Shown: positions 26,112 through 35,654, counted from the first letter of the stretch. The stretch is 64,000 nucleotides of DNA from Clostridium_S neuense (GCF_045310695.1 NZ_JBJIAA010000011.1:136411-200410), one strand, 5' to 3'. A program made the numbers and translations. Notes: generated by a model not told the origin, from the sequence alone.

Positions 26112-27545
26112 CTATAATTCTAATAAATATTTTACATAATTATTTACAGAGCACTGCTCTGTTATTATTTCTTTGTTAATAGATCCATATATATCCAAGA
26201 AATTTCTATTCTCATATAAATATGAAATTATTTTTTCTGCTGATTCTATATCTCCTTTATTTATAATAAATCCATTCATTTTGTTTTTTATAAATAGTTC
26301 TACTCCACTAACATCCGTAACAATCGGGACCAATCCATTTCCCATAGCTTCTAACATAGAAAGACTTGTGCCTTCATAATCTGAAAGATTTAAATATACA
26401 TCAAGTTTGCTCCAAAAATTATTCATCTTATCATAGGGAATTAATCCATATAGCTTAATTTTATCTTTTAAATTTTCATTTATAATAAATTTATTGATTA
26501 CATCATAATATGGTCCACTACCTGCTATATGAATTTCATACTTTACTTTTGTAGATTCCAATTTTCCAATTAGCTTTACTAAATAATCACATCTTTTTTG
26601 TTCTTTAACTAGCCTACCAGCAAATCCAACTTTAATAGGTTCTCCTGCACAAGTATAATTTTTTCTTGCACCACTAAATTCTATAGGAGACACTCTGCTA
26701 ACTATATCGTTTTTTCTCTCAGGTAAGTATTTTATTAAATTTTTCTCTATTTCCTTACTTACACATAAAAACTTACTAATTATTTTGCTGTACATAATAT
26801 TCTGATAATATACTATAGGTATATCCCCATGTAAAATTGATATTATTTTTATAGAATCAGGATATATGTTTTTCAATATATATGATATTTGTAAAATTTC
26901 GAAAGAATCATTATTTATAATTGTACACGGTAAGTATTTTACAATCTCATTACATGCCCGCACTAAATTACAAATATAATCACTTTCCTCAAAATTCAAA
27001 TCTATAATTTCATTATTAGCATAAACTCCTTTAATTTCTGAGACTATACCTGGCTTTAAATTAACTAAATGCGAATTTTTATTAAAACTTTTTAATCCTT
27101 CATTTACTGTAATTGACCATTTTTCTATACCTCCAAGTATAAGTCCTCGCGGTAATGTAATCAATATAGTTTCTGTCTGTTTTTTTTCATAATCTATGCT
27201 TTTTAATCTTTTACTAATGCTTAACATATTGTCTTCCAAAACATATTTAATTAACTTATTTATTTCAATATAATTTTTTTCTTTTACTAGATTGTAACTA
27301 TCCAGTTGATTAGATATTTCATCATAAAACATACTTGCAATTACTATTAAATATTCATCTACATCAATCTTACTTAAAATACTGTGAGACTTGATTTTTA
27401 TACCACACAAAAAAGTCTCAAATTTTCTATCATCATTATCCATAAAAAATACTATCTTAAAATTAAAACTTCTTAATATTTTGTATGCCCTTTCACCAGC
27501 TTTGGAAGCTCCAAAAATTATTATTTTTTTGCTACTATACACCAT
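26112..27545 (-). CDS. GT4 glycosyltransferase with N-terminal Rossmann-like module
   Basis: 477 residues in two parts. Residues 1 to about 105 are a small nucleotide-binding-like module (KIIIFGASKAGERAYKIL, then VFFMDNDDRKF, then YLIVIASMFYDEIS). The rest is a GT-B glycosyltransferase: VGFAGRLVKEQKRCDYLVKL near 310, and YEGTSLSMLEAMGNGLVPIV near 395, with the EX7E-type donor site. The same N-terminal module recurs in four other genes of this island. Donor sugar unknown. It lies 17 bases from the next gene, so an operon is likely. Confidence 0.82.
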   Translation of the reverse strand: MVYSSKKIIIFGASKAGERAYKILRSFNFKIVFFMDNDDRKFETFLCGIKIKSHSILSKIDVDEYLIVIASMFYDEISNQLDSYNLVKEKNYIEINKLIKYVLEDNMLSISKRLKSIDYEKKQTETILITLPRGLILGGIEKWSITVNEGLKSFNKNSHLVNLKPGIVSEIKGVYANNEIIDLNFEESDYICNLVRACNEIVKYLPCTIINNDSFEILQISYILKNIYPDSIKIISILHGDIPIVYYQNIMYSKIISKFLCVSKEIEKNLIKYLPERKNDIVSRVSPIEFSGARKNYTCAGEPIKVGFAGRLVKEQKRCDYLVKLIGKLESTKVKYEIHIAGSGPYYDVINKFIINENLKDKIKLYGLIPYDKMNNFWSKLDVYLNLSDYEGTSLSMLEAMGNGLVPIVTDVSGVELFIKNKMNGFIINKGDIESAEKIISYLYENRNFLDIYGSINKEIITEQCSVNNYVKYLLEL

Positions 27546-27573
27546 AGTAAGTATATCCTCTCTACTTTAACGT

Positions 27574-28584
27574 TTAAAACACTAAATAGTCAATCAAATT
27601 ATTGTATTTCATGCCTTTCAAGTATTTTGCTATACTAAACCTTCCAGGTTCTGAGGCAACAATAACCTTAATATTTTTGCTGCTACTTATAACTTTGTAT
27701 GGAGATTTTACTGTCATATTAAAAATCTCTGTATTCCACTTTTGTTCTGACCCATCAACAAATCCACTAATTTCAAATCCATCTTGTTTAAATATATTGT
27801 ATAAATTTTTTCCCAATCCTCCAGCTCCCCATATGTATACCTTACGATTATCAGATTTAAATAAATTCTTAATTTCTTCTTTTTTTATTTCATAAAGTAC
27901 TCTATATACTTCCAATGTATTAGTAGAGCATACAGATTTATCACTTACACGTATTTTACACAAAATCTCATTAATATTAGTTATTTTATACCCTCTTTTA
28001 TTAAGTTCATAAAATAATTTATAATCTTCACCTATTCTAAAGTCACCATATCCAAATTTTTTTATAACTTCTGTTCTAGCCATTATAGAAGAGTTAATCA
28101 AGCAGCAGTACCAATATAGTTTTTCATGCATATCTTTTTCAGTCAATATGCTATTATTTTGTTTTTCTATATAGTTCTTGCAATACTTATATCTTTCATT
28201 GTCTTCGTTACTGCAAAAATACTCACTTAATGATCCAACAACATAAAAATCTATATTTTTATCCAAAAATTTTTTCTGTTTTTCAAATCTGTTTTTATAA
28301 TATATATCATCAGAATCAGCTCTTGCAATATATTTTCCTTTAACCTTTTCAAGTCCATAATTTGATGCTTTACCTATACCTAGGTTTTCCGGAAGCTTAT
28401 AATATTTTATTCTTGAATCTTTAAATTTCTTTATAATTGCTTCTGTATCATCAGTTGACCCATCATCAACAATTATAAATTCAAAATCACTAAAAGTTTG
28501 ATTTAATATGCTTTCAATGGTTTCTGATATATACTTTTCTGAATTATATGTACACATTAATACAGATAGCTCAACATTATTCAA
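27574..28584 (-). CDS. GT2 glycosyltransferase with C-terminal Rossmann-like module
   Basis: About 336 residues from the TTG at 28584 behind ATGGAG; a GTG three codons earlier is an alternative. The GT2 domain begins ELSVLMCTYNSEKYISETIE with ADSDD near 89 to 93. The acceptor-side FGYGDFRIGEDYKLFYELN is near 190. Residues from about 250 onward form the Rossmann-like module (KVYIWGAGGLGKNLYNIF, then EISGFVDGSEQKW, then IKVIVASEP), the same kind found at the N-terminus of its neighbours. Substrate unknown; the module may bind a nucleotide sugar or act as a docking domain. Confidence 0.82.
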   Translation of the reverse strand: MNNVELSVLMCTYNSEKYISETIESILNQTFSDFEFIIVDDGSTDDTEAIIKKFKDSRIKYYKLPENLGIGKASNYGLEKVKGKYIARADSDDIYYKNRFEKQKKFLDKNIDFYVVGSLSEYFCSNEDNERYKYCKNYIEKQNNSILTEKDMHEKLYWYCCLINSSIMARTEVIKKFGYGDFRIGEDYKLFYELNKRGYKITNINEILCKIRVSDKSVCSTNTLEVYRVLYEIKKEEIKNLFKSDNRKVYIWGAGGLGKNLYNIFKQDGFEISGFVDGSEQKWNTEIFNMTVKSPYKVISSSKNIKVIVASEPGRFSIAKYLKGMKYNNLIDYLVF

Positions 28585-28622
28585 GCAAATCACTCCATAA
28601 AATTCTTATTTTATTTATTACG

Positions 28623-30389
28623 CTACTTACGTAATAATTCTTCAAATACTTTTACTAACTCTCCTGTTAAAATTACTCTATCATATATTTTAATTTTCCT
28701 ATCATCAAACTCATTGTATTTTTTATTTTGTTTCCATAAATTATAGCAGTCTAATATATATTCTTTAACACCTTGTACATCATCATATTCAAAGTTCTTG
28801 CCACATTTTGTTTCATTTAATAAACCTTCAACTACACTGCCTCGTGGAGATAACGCTAATATATCCTTTTTCAATCTTAAATACTCAAATATTTTTCCAG
28901 GATATACTCTTTTAACTTTTTCATCATTTCCAACAACTAACAAAAGCAAATCTGCCTTACTTGCGTTAATTAAACTTTCTATATGGGGAATGTAAGATTT
29001 TATTTTTATTAAGTTATATATGTCCAGTTCTTCAATTTTAACTTGAATTTCATTTTGCATTTTTCCAACAAACTCTATATGTAATTCTTCTTTTTTTATT
29101 TTACACTCTTGTATCAATTCATTAACAGCTCTAATAAATGAATATGGCGCTCTCTTTAAATAAAAAGTTCCATTTGAAATCACAGTAAATTTATAATTAC
29201 GTTCTATTTTATTTATCATAAAATAGAAATCTTCTTCATCAAATCCATTAGTAATATTAGTAATCTTGCTTTTACATATATTAAAATTCTTAATATAATT
29301 TTCTACCGCCATTGGTGTAACTGCAACTATCTTGTCAGCAGTATTAACTATATTCTTTTCTAGTTCTCTTTCAAGCTTAAATTTCATATCGCTTTCATTC
29401 ATATCCAAATATGGATTATATGTCCATTCATCTCTAAAATCTGCCACCCAAGGTATATTGCTATATTTTTTCTTTAGGTAATAACCAGCTATATGTACAG
29501 AGCATGGTGCAGATGTTGTATATATTATATCAATATCATTAAAATCAATAATACTTTCTATTCTCTGCATTACAGAATTTACCCATGATATACAAGCATC
29601 TGGTGTTAGTACTTCTTTCCTATTTACATTTTTAATGTAGTTTACAAATTTACTCATCAATCCATTATCATCTACTAAACCGTATAATAAATTTATAATT
29701 TGCTGAATCTGTTTCTTACTTAACCTTTCAGAATTAAAATATTCATCATCAATTCTAATTATTTGTGTATCTTTAGGTATCTCATCTAATAGTGTCTTAT
29801 CCTCACCATCTTGAAAAAAATTCTTTCCACAAGTAACTACTATAGGTTTCCAACCATATTTATTTAAATATTTTACAAATTTTAAAGTCCTTTGAACTCC
29901 CGAACCACCAATAGGTGGAAATATATATGCAAATATTAGTACTTTCTTTTCCTTACTCATATTGTCTTTTATAGAACTACTATTTTCACCATATATAAGG
30001 CTAAAATTATTTTGGTATTTTTTTTTAAATTCTTTATCTATTATAATACTTTTATAATTATTTAAATCACACATTTTCTCTATACAATAAGTCTTTTTAT
30101 ATGTTGTATCACTTGGATCAATGTAAAAGAAAATATAAATATCATTAACACCATATTTTTTTAATTGCATTGATATTTCTCCATAATACATACTTGCAAT
30201 TATAATTTTAAAATTTGAATAATTAGACAATTCATTTGGATTAATAACTTCAATATTGCAGAACTTTGTTCCTACTTTATTTGAGTTATTATCACTAAAA
30301 CAGCAAATTTTATATTTATCTTTAAGAACATTATAAGCGATTTCTCCTAAGCGTGATGCTCCAAATATTATTATTTTTTCTGTAAACAT
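28623..30389 (-). CDS. Two-domain protein: Rossmann-like module plus GT-B glycosyltransferase
   Basis: 588 residues. The N-terminal module (KIIIFGASRLGEIAYNVLKD, CCFSDNNSNKVGTKF, IIIASMYYGEIS) is a close relative of the one in the gene at 26112 to 27545. From about residue 145 a GT-B fold enzyme begins: VLIFAYIFPPIGGSGVQRTL with the glycine-rich acceptor loop. Later come WVADFRDEWTYNP near 335 and a C-terminal donor half with FEYLRLKKDILALSPRGS. It belongs to the GT4-like group by pattern. Donor and acceptor unknown. It probably extends the flagellin glycan. Confidence 0.8.
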   Translation of the reverse strand: MFTEKIIIFGASRLGEIAYNVLKDKYKICCFSDNNSNKVGTKFCNIEVINPNELSNYSNFKIIIASMYYGEISMQLKKYGVNDIYIFFYIDPSDTTYKKTYCIEKMCDLNNYKSIIIDKEFKKKYQNNFSLIYGENSSSIKDNMSKEKKVLIFAYIFPPIGGSGVQRTLKFVKYLNKYGWKPIVVTCGKNFFQDGEDKTLLDEIPKDTQIIRIDDEYFNSERLSKKQIQQIINLLYGLVDDNGLMSKFVNYIKNVNRKEVLTPDACISWVNSVMQRIESIIDFNDIDIIYTTSAPCSVHIAGYYLKKKYSNIPWVADFRDEWTYNPYLDMNESDMKFKLERELEKNIVNTADKIVAVTPMAVENYIKNFNICKSKITNITNGFDEEDFYFMINKIERNYKFTVISNGTFYLKRAPYSFIRAVNELIQECKIKKEELHIEFVGKMQNEIQVKIEELDIYNLIKIKSYIPHIESLINASKADLLLLVVGNDEKVKRVYPGKIFEYLRLKKDILALSPRGSVVEGLLNETKCGKNFEYDDVQGVKEYILDCYNLWKQNKKYNEFDDRKIKIYDRVILTGELVKVFEELLRK

Positions 30390-30458
30390 ATATAATCTCC
30401 ATTATCATAAAGCATAATTTAAATATTACTATTTCCTATGTAAAATTAAACATATTAA

Positions 30459-30917
30459 TTAAAAATTCATTTTTCTAAAAAAGTTCTTTGTATTGTTTTT
30501 AATAAAATAGTAAATATATTTCAAAACATATATTATAGTAATAAGCATAAAATCAAGAAGCAACCTAGTACAATATATGATTTCACCAAAATATTTGTCT
30601 AAATTCAACAAATAAAAATTTATCTTTTTATAATAAGTTTCACCACAACAACTAAAAAATATATTTCTATTAGCATTTATCTTTGATATTATCATAAGTA
30701 TGTCTTCAAAACCATTAAAATCTGCTGTAGATGACGGCAAATATATTTCATCAAAATAAATATTAACTATTCTTTCTAATAATTTTTTGTTATTTTTAAA
30801 TTTTTTATAATTAAAAAAGCCATCATCGTTTTCTATACATTCTATAAAATTATATTTACCACTAAATGAAGCTAGTGAACTTTTTTGAATCAAGCAATAT
30901 AATTTTTTCTTTTTCAT
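30459..30917 (-). CDS. Protein of unknown function with a C-terminal membrane segment; 5-prime end apparently frameshifted
   Basis: 152 residues from the ATG at 30917. I do not recognise the family. A strong hydrophobic stretch near residues 116 to 138 (LLLDFMLITIIYVLKYIYYF) predicts one membrane helix, followed by a basic tail. There is no ribosome site at this ATG. A better start exists upstream: a TTG at 30993 behind AGGAGG opens a frame (MKNILIIRSANMNVIDKL) that runs into this one if one base near 30891 is removed. The intact ancestral protein was probably about 177 residues. Treat this reading frame as the main body of a broken or mis-sequenced gene. Confidence 0.55.
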   Translation of the reverse strand: MKKKKLYCLIQKSSLASFSGKYNFIECIENDDGFFNYKKFKNNKKLLERIVNIYFDEIYLPSSTADFNGFEDILMIISKINANRNIFFSCCGETYYKKINFYLLNLDKYFGEIIYCTRLLLDFMLITIIYVLKYIYYFIKNNTKNFFRKMNF

Positions 30918-30993
30918 TTTTACTTATTATATAATTTACTAGTTTATCAATCACATTCATGTTTGCAGACCTTATAATTAGTATATTTTTCAA
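30862..30993 (-). pseudogene. N-terminal fragment, out of frame with the gene at 30459
   Basis: TTG start at 30993 with a strong AGGAGG site gives 43 residues (MKNILIIRSANMNVIDKLVN..., ending KKFTSFI) and then a TAG. Its KEKIILL joins naturally to IQKSSLASF in the next frame by deleting one G at about 30891. This points to a single-base insertion in the gene or to a sequencing error. Confidence 0.5.
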
Positions 30994-31014
30994 TTAAATA
31001 CCTCCTATAAAAAT

Positions 31015-32196
31015 TTATAGCAGTTTATTATATATGTCAATTAACTCTTTCTCAGAAATATCCCAGTTAAATTTTCTGCTTACAGCATCTATTCCATTGT
31101 CACTAAATCTTTTATATATATCATTATCATTTAATATCGTATAAACAGCCTCCCAAATTTCTTCTGGATTCAAAGGATTAACTAATATACCTACTTCACT
31201 TTTTCCGGTAAACTCCTCAATAGGTGGCAATTTGCTTCCTACAATTGGTAATCCATAAGCCATATATTCAAATTGCTTCATTGGAACATTTTTTTTATAT
31301 TTAGGAATTGGTAAAAGTGTAACCATCCCTATTTTGCTTTTCTCTAAGTATTTAGTCACTTCTTTAAAATCTATCCTACCTAGTACTTCCACATTATTCT
31401 GTAAATTATTATCATTTATAAAAGCATTCATCTCACATTTTAAACTAGGTTCGGTTGGTCCTATAATTAAAAGTTTTATATTTTTCTTATACTTTCTTCC
31501 AATATTTACACATTGCAAAAGTTGCATTATTCCTCTTACTTTAGTTACTCCACCACAATAAATCATATCATAAACTTTTTCACTCCAATTAACTTTATCT
31601 ATTGGCTTTATATCAGTAAAATTGTAAACTATATGAATATTCTTATTAGAACACTTTAACTTAAATCTATCATTTATAAATTTATCTGTTGTTATTATAC
31701 AATCACACTTTCCTGCATTATAAACTTCCCATAAATCCATATAATAAGAATATACGTTTTTTTCAATACTTTTAAATCCACATGTTATATTATAATCTCT
31801 TATTGCATCAGGATAAAATTCTCTACTCTCATATATTATTTTAGAATTTGTATGCTTTTTAATTGCATTAACCATAAATAAAGAATATAATCCATTTAAA
31901 TGATACACATTATATTTTTCACTTAAAGCAAACTCTAATATTGTTTTAAAAGTATTTTTAGTAAATGTATACTTACTATATATATCAGAAAACATCTTAC
32001 ATACATATGGTTGAATTTTATTTATAAACTTAAAATATTTTATGCCTTCATCTGTAACTCCTTGTTCTTCTACCCCATCTTCACTCATTACTATACAAGT
32101 TACATTATATCCTTTATTTCTTAAGGACATAGCTTCCTTCCAATACATCCTAGTATCATATAAATAGTTTTCAGTAGCTATAATGCATATTTTCAC
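31015..32196 (-). CDS. GT4 glycosyltransferase
   Basis: 393 residues from the GTG at 32196, six bases after AAGGAGG; a longer frame from 32253 lacks a ribosome site and its extra residues do not fit the family. The N-terminal GT-B half begins KICIIATENYLYDTRMYWKEAMSL. The C-terminal donor half has MIYCGGVTKVRGIMQLLQCV and the conserved PMKQFEYMAYGLPIVGSKLPPIEEF near 315. GT4 enzymes are retaining and metal-independent. Here it probably builds part of the flagellar glycan. A decayed copy of the pseG 3-prime end lies immediately upstream. Confidence 0.85.
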   Translation of the reverse strand: MKICIIATENYLYDTRMYWKEAMSLRNKGYNVTCIVMSEDGVEEQGVTDEGIKYFKFINKIQPYVCKMFSDIYSKYTFTKNTFKTILEFALSEKYNVYHLNGLYSLFMVNAIKKHTNSKIIYESREFYPDAIRDYNITCGFKSIEKNVYSYYMDLWEVYNAGKCDCIITTDKFINDRFKLKCSNKNIHIVYNFTDIKPIDKVNWSEKVYDMIYCGGVTKVRGIMQLLQCVNIGRKYKKNIKLLIIGPTEPSLKCEMNAFINDNNLQNNVEVLGRIDFKEVTKYLEKSKIGMVTLLPIPKYKKNVPMKQFEYMAYGLPIVGSKLPPIEEFTGKSEVGILVNPLNPEEIWEAVYTILNDNDIYKRFSDNGIDAVSRKFNWDISEKELIDIYNKLL

Positions 32197-32240
32197 AATT
32201 TTCCTCCTTGAGGTTTTTTCAAAAATATTGACACTTATTT

Positions 32241-32325
32241 GCACCATATTCAAGATTTTTTTAGTTATCCTTAAAGTTTATTTTCCATATACAAACCTGC
32301 TGGAATTTTCTAAAATATCATTTAT
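32241..32325 (-). pseudogene. Decayed copy of the pseG 3-prime end
   Basis: By eye, this stretch lines up with the last 85 or so bases of pseG (about 32638 to 32720), with roughly three in four bases matching; the shared words include ACCATAT, CAAAGTT-like and AACCTGCT/AGCCTGCT blocks. It has no open frame of its own. It marks an old duplication around the yjfB cassette. Confidence 0.65.
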
Positions 32326-32330
32326 ATAAA

Positions 32331-32369
32331 ATTAAAATAGAAAGGATTTAAAAACCTTTCTATTTTAAT
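32331..32369. terminator. Rho-independent terminator after yjfB
   Basis: A perfect 15-bp stem (32331 to 32345 with 32355 to 32369) and a 9-base loop, ending in AT-rich sequence with T runs on both sides. It begins eight bases after the yjfB stop and isolates yjfB as its own transcription unit. Confidence 0.85.
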
Positions 32370-32376
32370 TAATCTA

Positions 32377-32565
32377 TTAAACTCTTACATCAATATTTTG
32401 TCCTAAATTAGGATCAGACGCTACTGGTGCTGCAGAATCTAAAAGAGCAACAGTGTTAGCGCCATTTGTATTAGAAGAATCTAATGCAAGTTTCATCACA
32501 TCAATGCTTGCTGCAGTATTAACTCTATAATTACTACTAACTGCTGATAAAAGTGCTATATCCAT
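32377..32565 (-). CDS. yjfB: YjfB family putative motility protein
   Basis: 62 residues. The start MDIALLSAVSSNYRVNTAAS, the middle VMKLALDSSNTNG and the C-terminal PNLGQNIDVRV match the YjfB_motility family (PF14070) of small Firmicute proteins, in which NLGQxID at the C-terminus is the most conserved part. Bacillus yjfB belongs to the SigD regulon; its molecular role is unknown. Here a SigD-type promoter precedes the gene and a strong terminator follows, so it is an independent late-flagellar unit inserted in the glycosylation island. The ATG at 32565 follows GGAGG. Confidence 0.88.
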   Translation of the reverse strand: MDIALLSAVSSNYRVNTAASIDVMKLALDSSNTNGANTVALLDSAAPVASDPNLGQNIDVRV

Positions 32566-32600
32566 AATAAAACACCTCCAATTATATGTATTATAGTTAA

Positions 32601-32626
32601 TTATCGTCTTAATTAATTATGCCTTA
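32601..32626 (-). promoter_or_regulatory. SigD-type promoter for yjfB
   Basis: Minus strand reads TAAG-N14-GACGATAA (-35 at 32623 to 32626, -10 at 32601 to 32608), one mismatch in each box against TAAA-N15-GCCGATAA and spacing of 14. It lies 36 bases before the yjfB start codon and ten bases past the pseG stop. Confidence 0.65.
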
Positions 32627-32635
32627 ATAATTAAT

Positions 32636-33628
32636 TTATACCATATCCAAAATCTTTTCAACTATCCTCAAAGTTCCTTTTCCATCTACAAGCCTGCTAG
32701 ATTTCTGTGAAATTTCTTTTCTCATACTGTAATTTTTATTCAATAGACTTATTTCCTCTAAAATTTTCTCCTTGTTTATATCATCGTGCCAGCCAAGGCT
32801 TTTTATAATTTTAAGTGAATTAAATTTATCTGAAACCTTACTTTGATTTTCCGCAACTACTATAGAAAGTGCTGGAATTCCAACTGCACATAATTCATAT
32901 AATGTTGTCCCTGCTGTAGATATACACATATCACATTTTTCCATTACCGCTTTCATATCAGCATTGTAGTAAAAAAACATGTTATTAAAACTTTCATAGC
33001 TTCTTAATTTACTAACATAGTCTTCATTAAAAGCTGGGCCTATAGCAACATGAAATCTATATTTTGCATCCTTCACATAATAAAGTATTTTAAGCGTTAA
33101 TAAAAAAGGATCTGCCCCACCACAAGTAATCATTATATCTTTGATTTTTCTTTTTATAAATTTGGGTTTCAAATTCATAAATTGATCCCTAAGTATAGTA
33201 TACTGACAACCTAAAAGACATCTTGTTTCAGAAGTCAAATCGTAGCTTAAATCATCAGCATTTATATTTTGATTTATAAGCATATCAACATTTTTAAAAG
33301 AATATAATCCCATATCATCTATATATATAGTTTTATTAAATTTCTTCTTAGTTTTTAAAAAATATTCTTCATCTACATCATAACTATCCGTTAAAAGTAT
33401 ATCGCCCTTTAGCTTTATCAAATTGTCCAAGAAGTTATTTTCCTTTAAAATATTAACTTTAAAACCTAAAATTTGAACCTTATGTATACCTTCAGAATAT
33501 TCGTTTCCCTCTCTACATACATATTCTACATCAAAATACTTTCTTAATTCTTTAGCAAGGGTAAGCGTTCGCATAATATGCCCCATGCCTATACTATTTC
33601 CACCATCAGCTCTAACTAAAATTCTCAA
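32636..33628 (-). CDS. pseG: PseG: UDP-2,4-diacetamido-2,4,6-trideoxy-beta-L-altropyranose hydrolase
   Basis: 330 residues. The N-terminal signature MRILVRADGGNSIGMGHIMR includes the GxGHxxR motif at about 14 to 20, with the catalytic His17. The later GT-B-like half has MITCGGADPFLLTLKIL and CISTAGTTLYELCAVGIPAL. PseG removes UDP from the 2,4-diacetamido sugar so that PseI can condense it with PEP. The partner pseI is 24 bases upstream in the same operon. Start is TTG behind GGGGAG. Confidence 0.92.
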   Translation of the reverse strand: MRILVRADGGNSIGMGHIMRTLTLAKELRKYFDVEYVCREGNEYSEGIHKVQILGFKVNILKENNFLDNLIKLKGDILLTDSYDVDEEYFLKTKKKFNKTIYIDDMGLYSFKNVDMLINQNINADDLSYDLTSETRCLLGCQYTILRDQFMNLKPKFIKRKIKDIMITCGGADPFLLTLKILYYVKDAKYRFHVAIGPAFNEDYVSKLRSYESFNNMFFYYNADMKAVMEKCDMCISTAGTTLYELCAVGIPALSIVVAENQSKVSDKFNSLKIIKSLGWHDDINKEKILEEISLLNKNYSMRKEISQKSSRLVDGKGTLRIVEKILDMV

Positions 33629-33652
33629 TATTATCTCCCCTTAAACCTTCAA

Positions 33653-34705
33653 TTATTCTACTAATCCCCAATCCAACGGAGTTCCCTTTTCTATATTAGT
33701 TCTTGCCTTCTTGCCAATAACATCATTAATATATTTTGTTTTAAGACCAAAGGCTGGTCGTATGCTCTTAACATTTTCATTTGTAAATTCCTCACCTTTT
33801 TTTATATCCTTTACCACAAACAAGGATCTTGAATGCTGTCTGCTATTTTTTTGTTTTTCTGTAAGCTCATAGGTTACAGTTCCAAGCGCCTTTTCAATTT
33901 CCCTTATACTTTTAACCATTGCTGCGAATTCGGAAGGTTCCATAGAAAAAGCAGAATCAGGCCCACCATCACTCCTGCTTAGTGTAAAATGCTTCTCTAT
34001 AACTGATGCTCCAAGGGCTACTGCAGCCGCAGAAACAGAATATCCCATTGTATGATCTGAAAGTCCCACACTGCAATTAAAGGTATCTTTCATATTAGAA
34101 ATCGTTTTAAGGTTAATATCTCCTAAAGGCGTCGGATATGAGCTGCTGCATTTTAACAAAATGACATTATCATTATTCATTCTTCTGCAAGCTTCAAGTG
34201 CTTCATAAATTTCTCCTATCTCAGCAATTCCAGTTGACATTATAACAGGCTTTCCTTTTGATGCAACATACTCAACAAAAGGTATGTCTGTAAGCTCAAA
34301 GGAAGCTATTTTATACGCTGGGACATCCATTTCCTCTAAAAAATCTACAGCACTATTATCAAAAGGCGATGAAAAACAAATTAATCCTTCATCCTCTGCT
34401 ATCTTTTTTAGCTTTGGCTGCCAATCCCATGGAGTATAAGCCGTTTCATAAAGCTTATGTAATGTTGTCCCATCCCATATTGTACCTTGCTTTATTTGAA
34501 AATATTCATTGTCTGAATCCAGCGTTATTGTATCTGGAGTATATGTTTGAAGCTTTATAGCATCTGCTCCTGCCTTTTTAGCAGCCTTAATTATTTTCAC
34601 TGCCCTGTCAAAGTTCTGATTATGATTTGCAGACATTTCAGCTATTATAAATGTTTTTTGATTGCAACCAACTTTTATACCATTTATATCTACAATTTTA
34701 TTCAT
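33653..34705 (-). CDS. pseI: PseI pseudaminic acid synthase (NeuB family, full length)
   Basis: 350 residues with both domains. The TIM-barrel part has FIIAEMSANHNQNFDRA, DAIKLQTYTPDTI, YETAYTPWDWQP and IEKHFTLSRSDGGPDSAFS; the DGGPDSAFS and TPWDW words are characteristic of PseI rather than NeuB or LegI. The C-terminal SAF (antifreeze-like) domain spans about 290 to 350 (RSLFVVKDIKKGEEFTNENV). It condenses PEP with 2,4-diacetamido-2,4,6-trideoxy-altrose. It overlaps the ATP-grasp gene by eight bases and precedes pseG. Confidence 0.94.
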   Translation of the reverse strand: MNKIVDINGIKVGCNQKTFIIAEMSANHNQNFDRAVKIIKAAKKAGADAIKLQTYTPDTITLDSDNEYFQIKQGTIWDGTTLHKLYETAYTPWDWQPKLKKIAEDEGLICFSSPFDNSAVDFLEEMDVPAYKIASFELTDIPFVEYVASKGKPVIMSTGIAEIGEIYEALEACRRMNNDNVILLKCSSSYPTPLGDINLKTISNMKDTFNCSVGLSDHTMGYSVSAAAVALGASVIEKHFTLSRSDGGPDSAFSMEPSEFAAMVKSIREIEKALGTVTYELTEKQKNSRQHSRSLFVVKDIKKGEEFTNENVKSIRPAFGLKTKYINDVIGKKARTNIEKGTPLDWGLVE

Positions 34706-35654
34706 TTGAACCTCCTAAATATATTGCCTTGTCATATCTAATCATCGTAATTTCCTTAAAATTTTTAAGTGGTTTTATGTCTTCTCCCTTATTCATTTTG
34801 TTAAAATATAATCCATAGTCACCACCAGCCTTAAAAGTTAGAGGAACTCCTCCCCCAAATCGAGGATTTATTTCTATAAAATACACATCGCCCTTTTCGT
34901 CCATTATACACTGCACAGTCAAAGGTCCAATAAGCTTTTCGCCTTTATCTATTCTTTTAAGCTTTTCACAAAGTTCACTTACTTTTGCTACTATTTTTTT
35001 ATTTTTAACAGTTCTAGTTTTAGAAACCTCGCCTGCTCTAACTTCTAACCTTTCTCTTGGAACTTTAAAAACAACATTGCCCTTTAAATCGCAAAGCACA
35101 TCTACTGTAAATTCTGTACCTTCTATGAACTCCTGTACTATTGGCCTTTCTATATATTCTAAAAAAAAGTTAAGCTCTTTTGAATTTCTTATCTTAAATA
35201 CGCCTTGACTTCCCATACCATTAAAAGGCTTTATTATAAGTGGAAATTTCACATCATAAGGTATACTGCTTTTTAAATATGTATTGGGACACTGTATATT
35301 ATTTTTTTTAAAGAATTCATACGTTTTCCATTTATCATTACAAACCTCAATGATGCTTTTGTCACTTAAAATTAATTTTGTTCCATTGTCCTCAAAATAT
35401 TTTCTATAGTCACAAAGCATCAAAAATTCTTTTTCATAAAGAGGAACAAGAAAATCTATTTTTTCCTTTTTACATATGCTTAAAATTTGATTTATATAGC
35501 CTTCTTCTTGAAATTTCTTTACTTTATAAAATTTATCTACAAAATAAACTGCAGGTGCCATTTCTGAAATATCAGTTCCAATAACTTTGCAGCTATTTTT
35601 AAGCCAATTAATAAGCTGTACTCTCTTTCCTATAGCAGTTAAAAGTATATTCAT
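34698..35654 (-). CDS. ATP-grasp enzyme (carbamoyl-phosphate synthase large-subunit-like)
   Basis: 318 residues. An N-terminal nucleotide-like domain (MNILLTAIGKRVQLINWLKN) leads to an ATP-grasp core: FPLIIKPFNGMGSQGVFKI (glycine loop) near 137, VQEFIEGTEFTVDVLCD near 170, and the metal-site FIEINPRFGGGVPLTFKAGG near 265. ATP-grasp enzymes ligate a carboxylate to an amine or similar group. In this cluster, between pseI and a CMP-sugar synthetase, it may decorate the nonulosonic acid with an acyl or amino-acid group; that is inference. Confidence 0.82.
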   Translation of the reverse strand: MNILLTAIGKRVQLINWLKNSCKVIGTDISEMAPAVYFVDKFYKVKKFQEEGYINQILSICKKEKIDFLVPLYEKEFLMLCDYRKYFEDNGTKLILSDKSIIEVCNDKWKTYEFFKKNNIQCPNTYLKSSIPYDVKFPLIIKPFNGMGSQGVFKIRNSKELNFFLEYIERPIVQEFIEGTEFTVDVLCDLKGNVVFKVPRERLEVRAGEVSKTRTVKNKKIVAKVSELCEKLKRIDKGEKLIGPLTVQCIMDEKGDVYFIEINPRFGGGVPLTFKAGGDYGLYFNKMNKGEDIKPLKNFKEITMIRYDKAIYLGGSNE

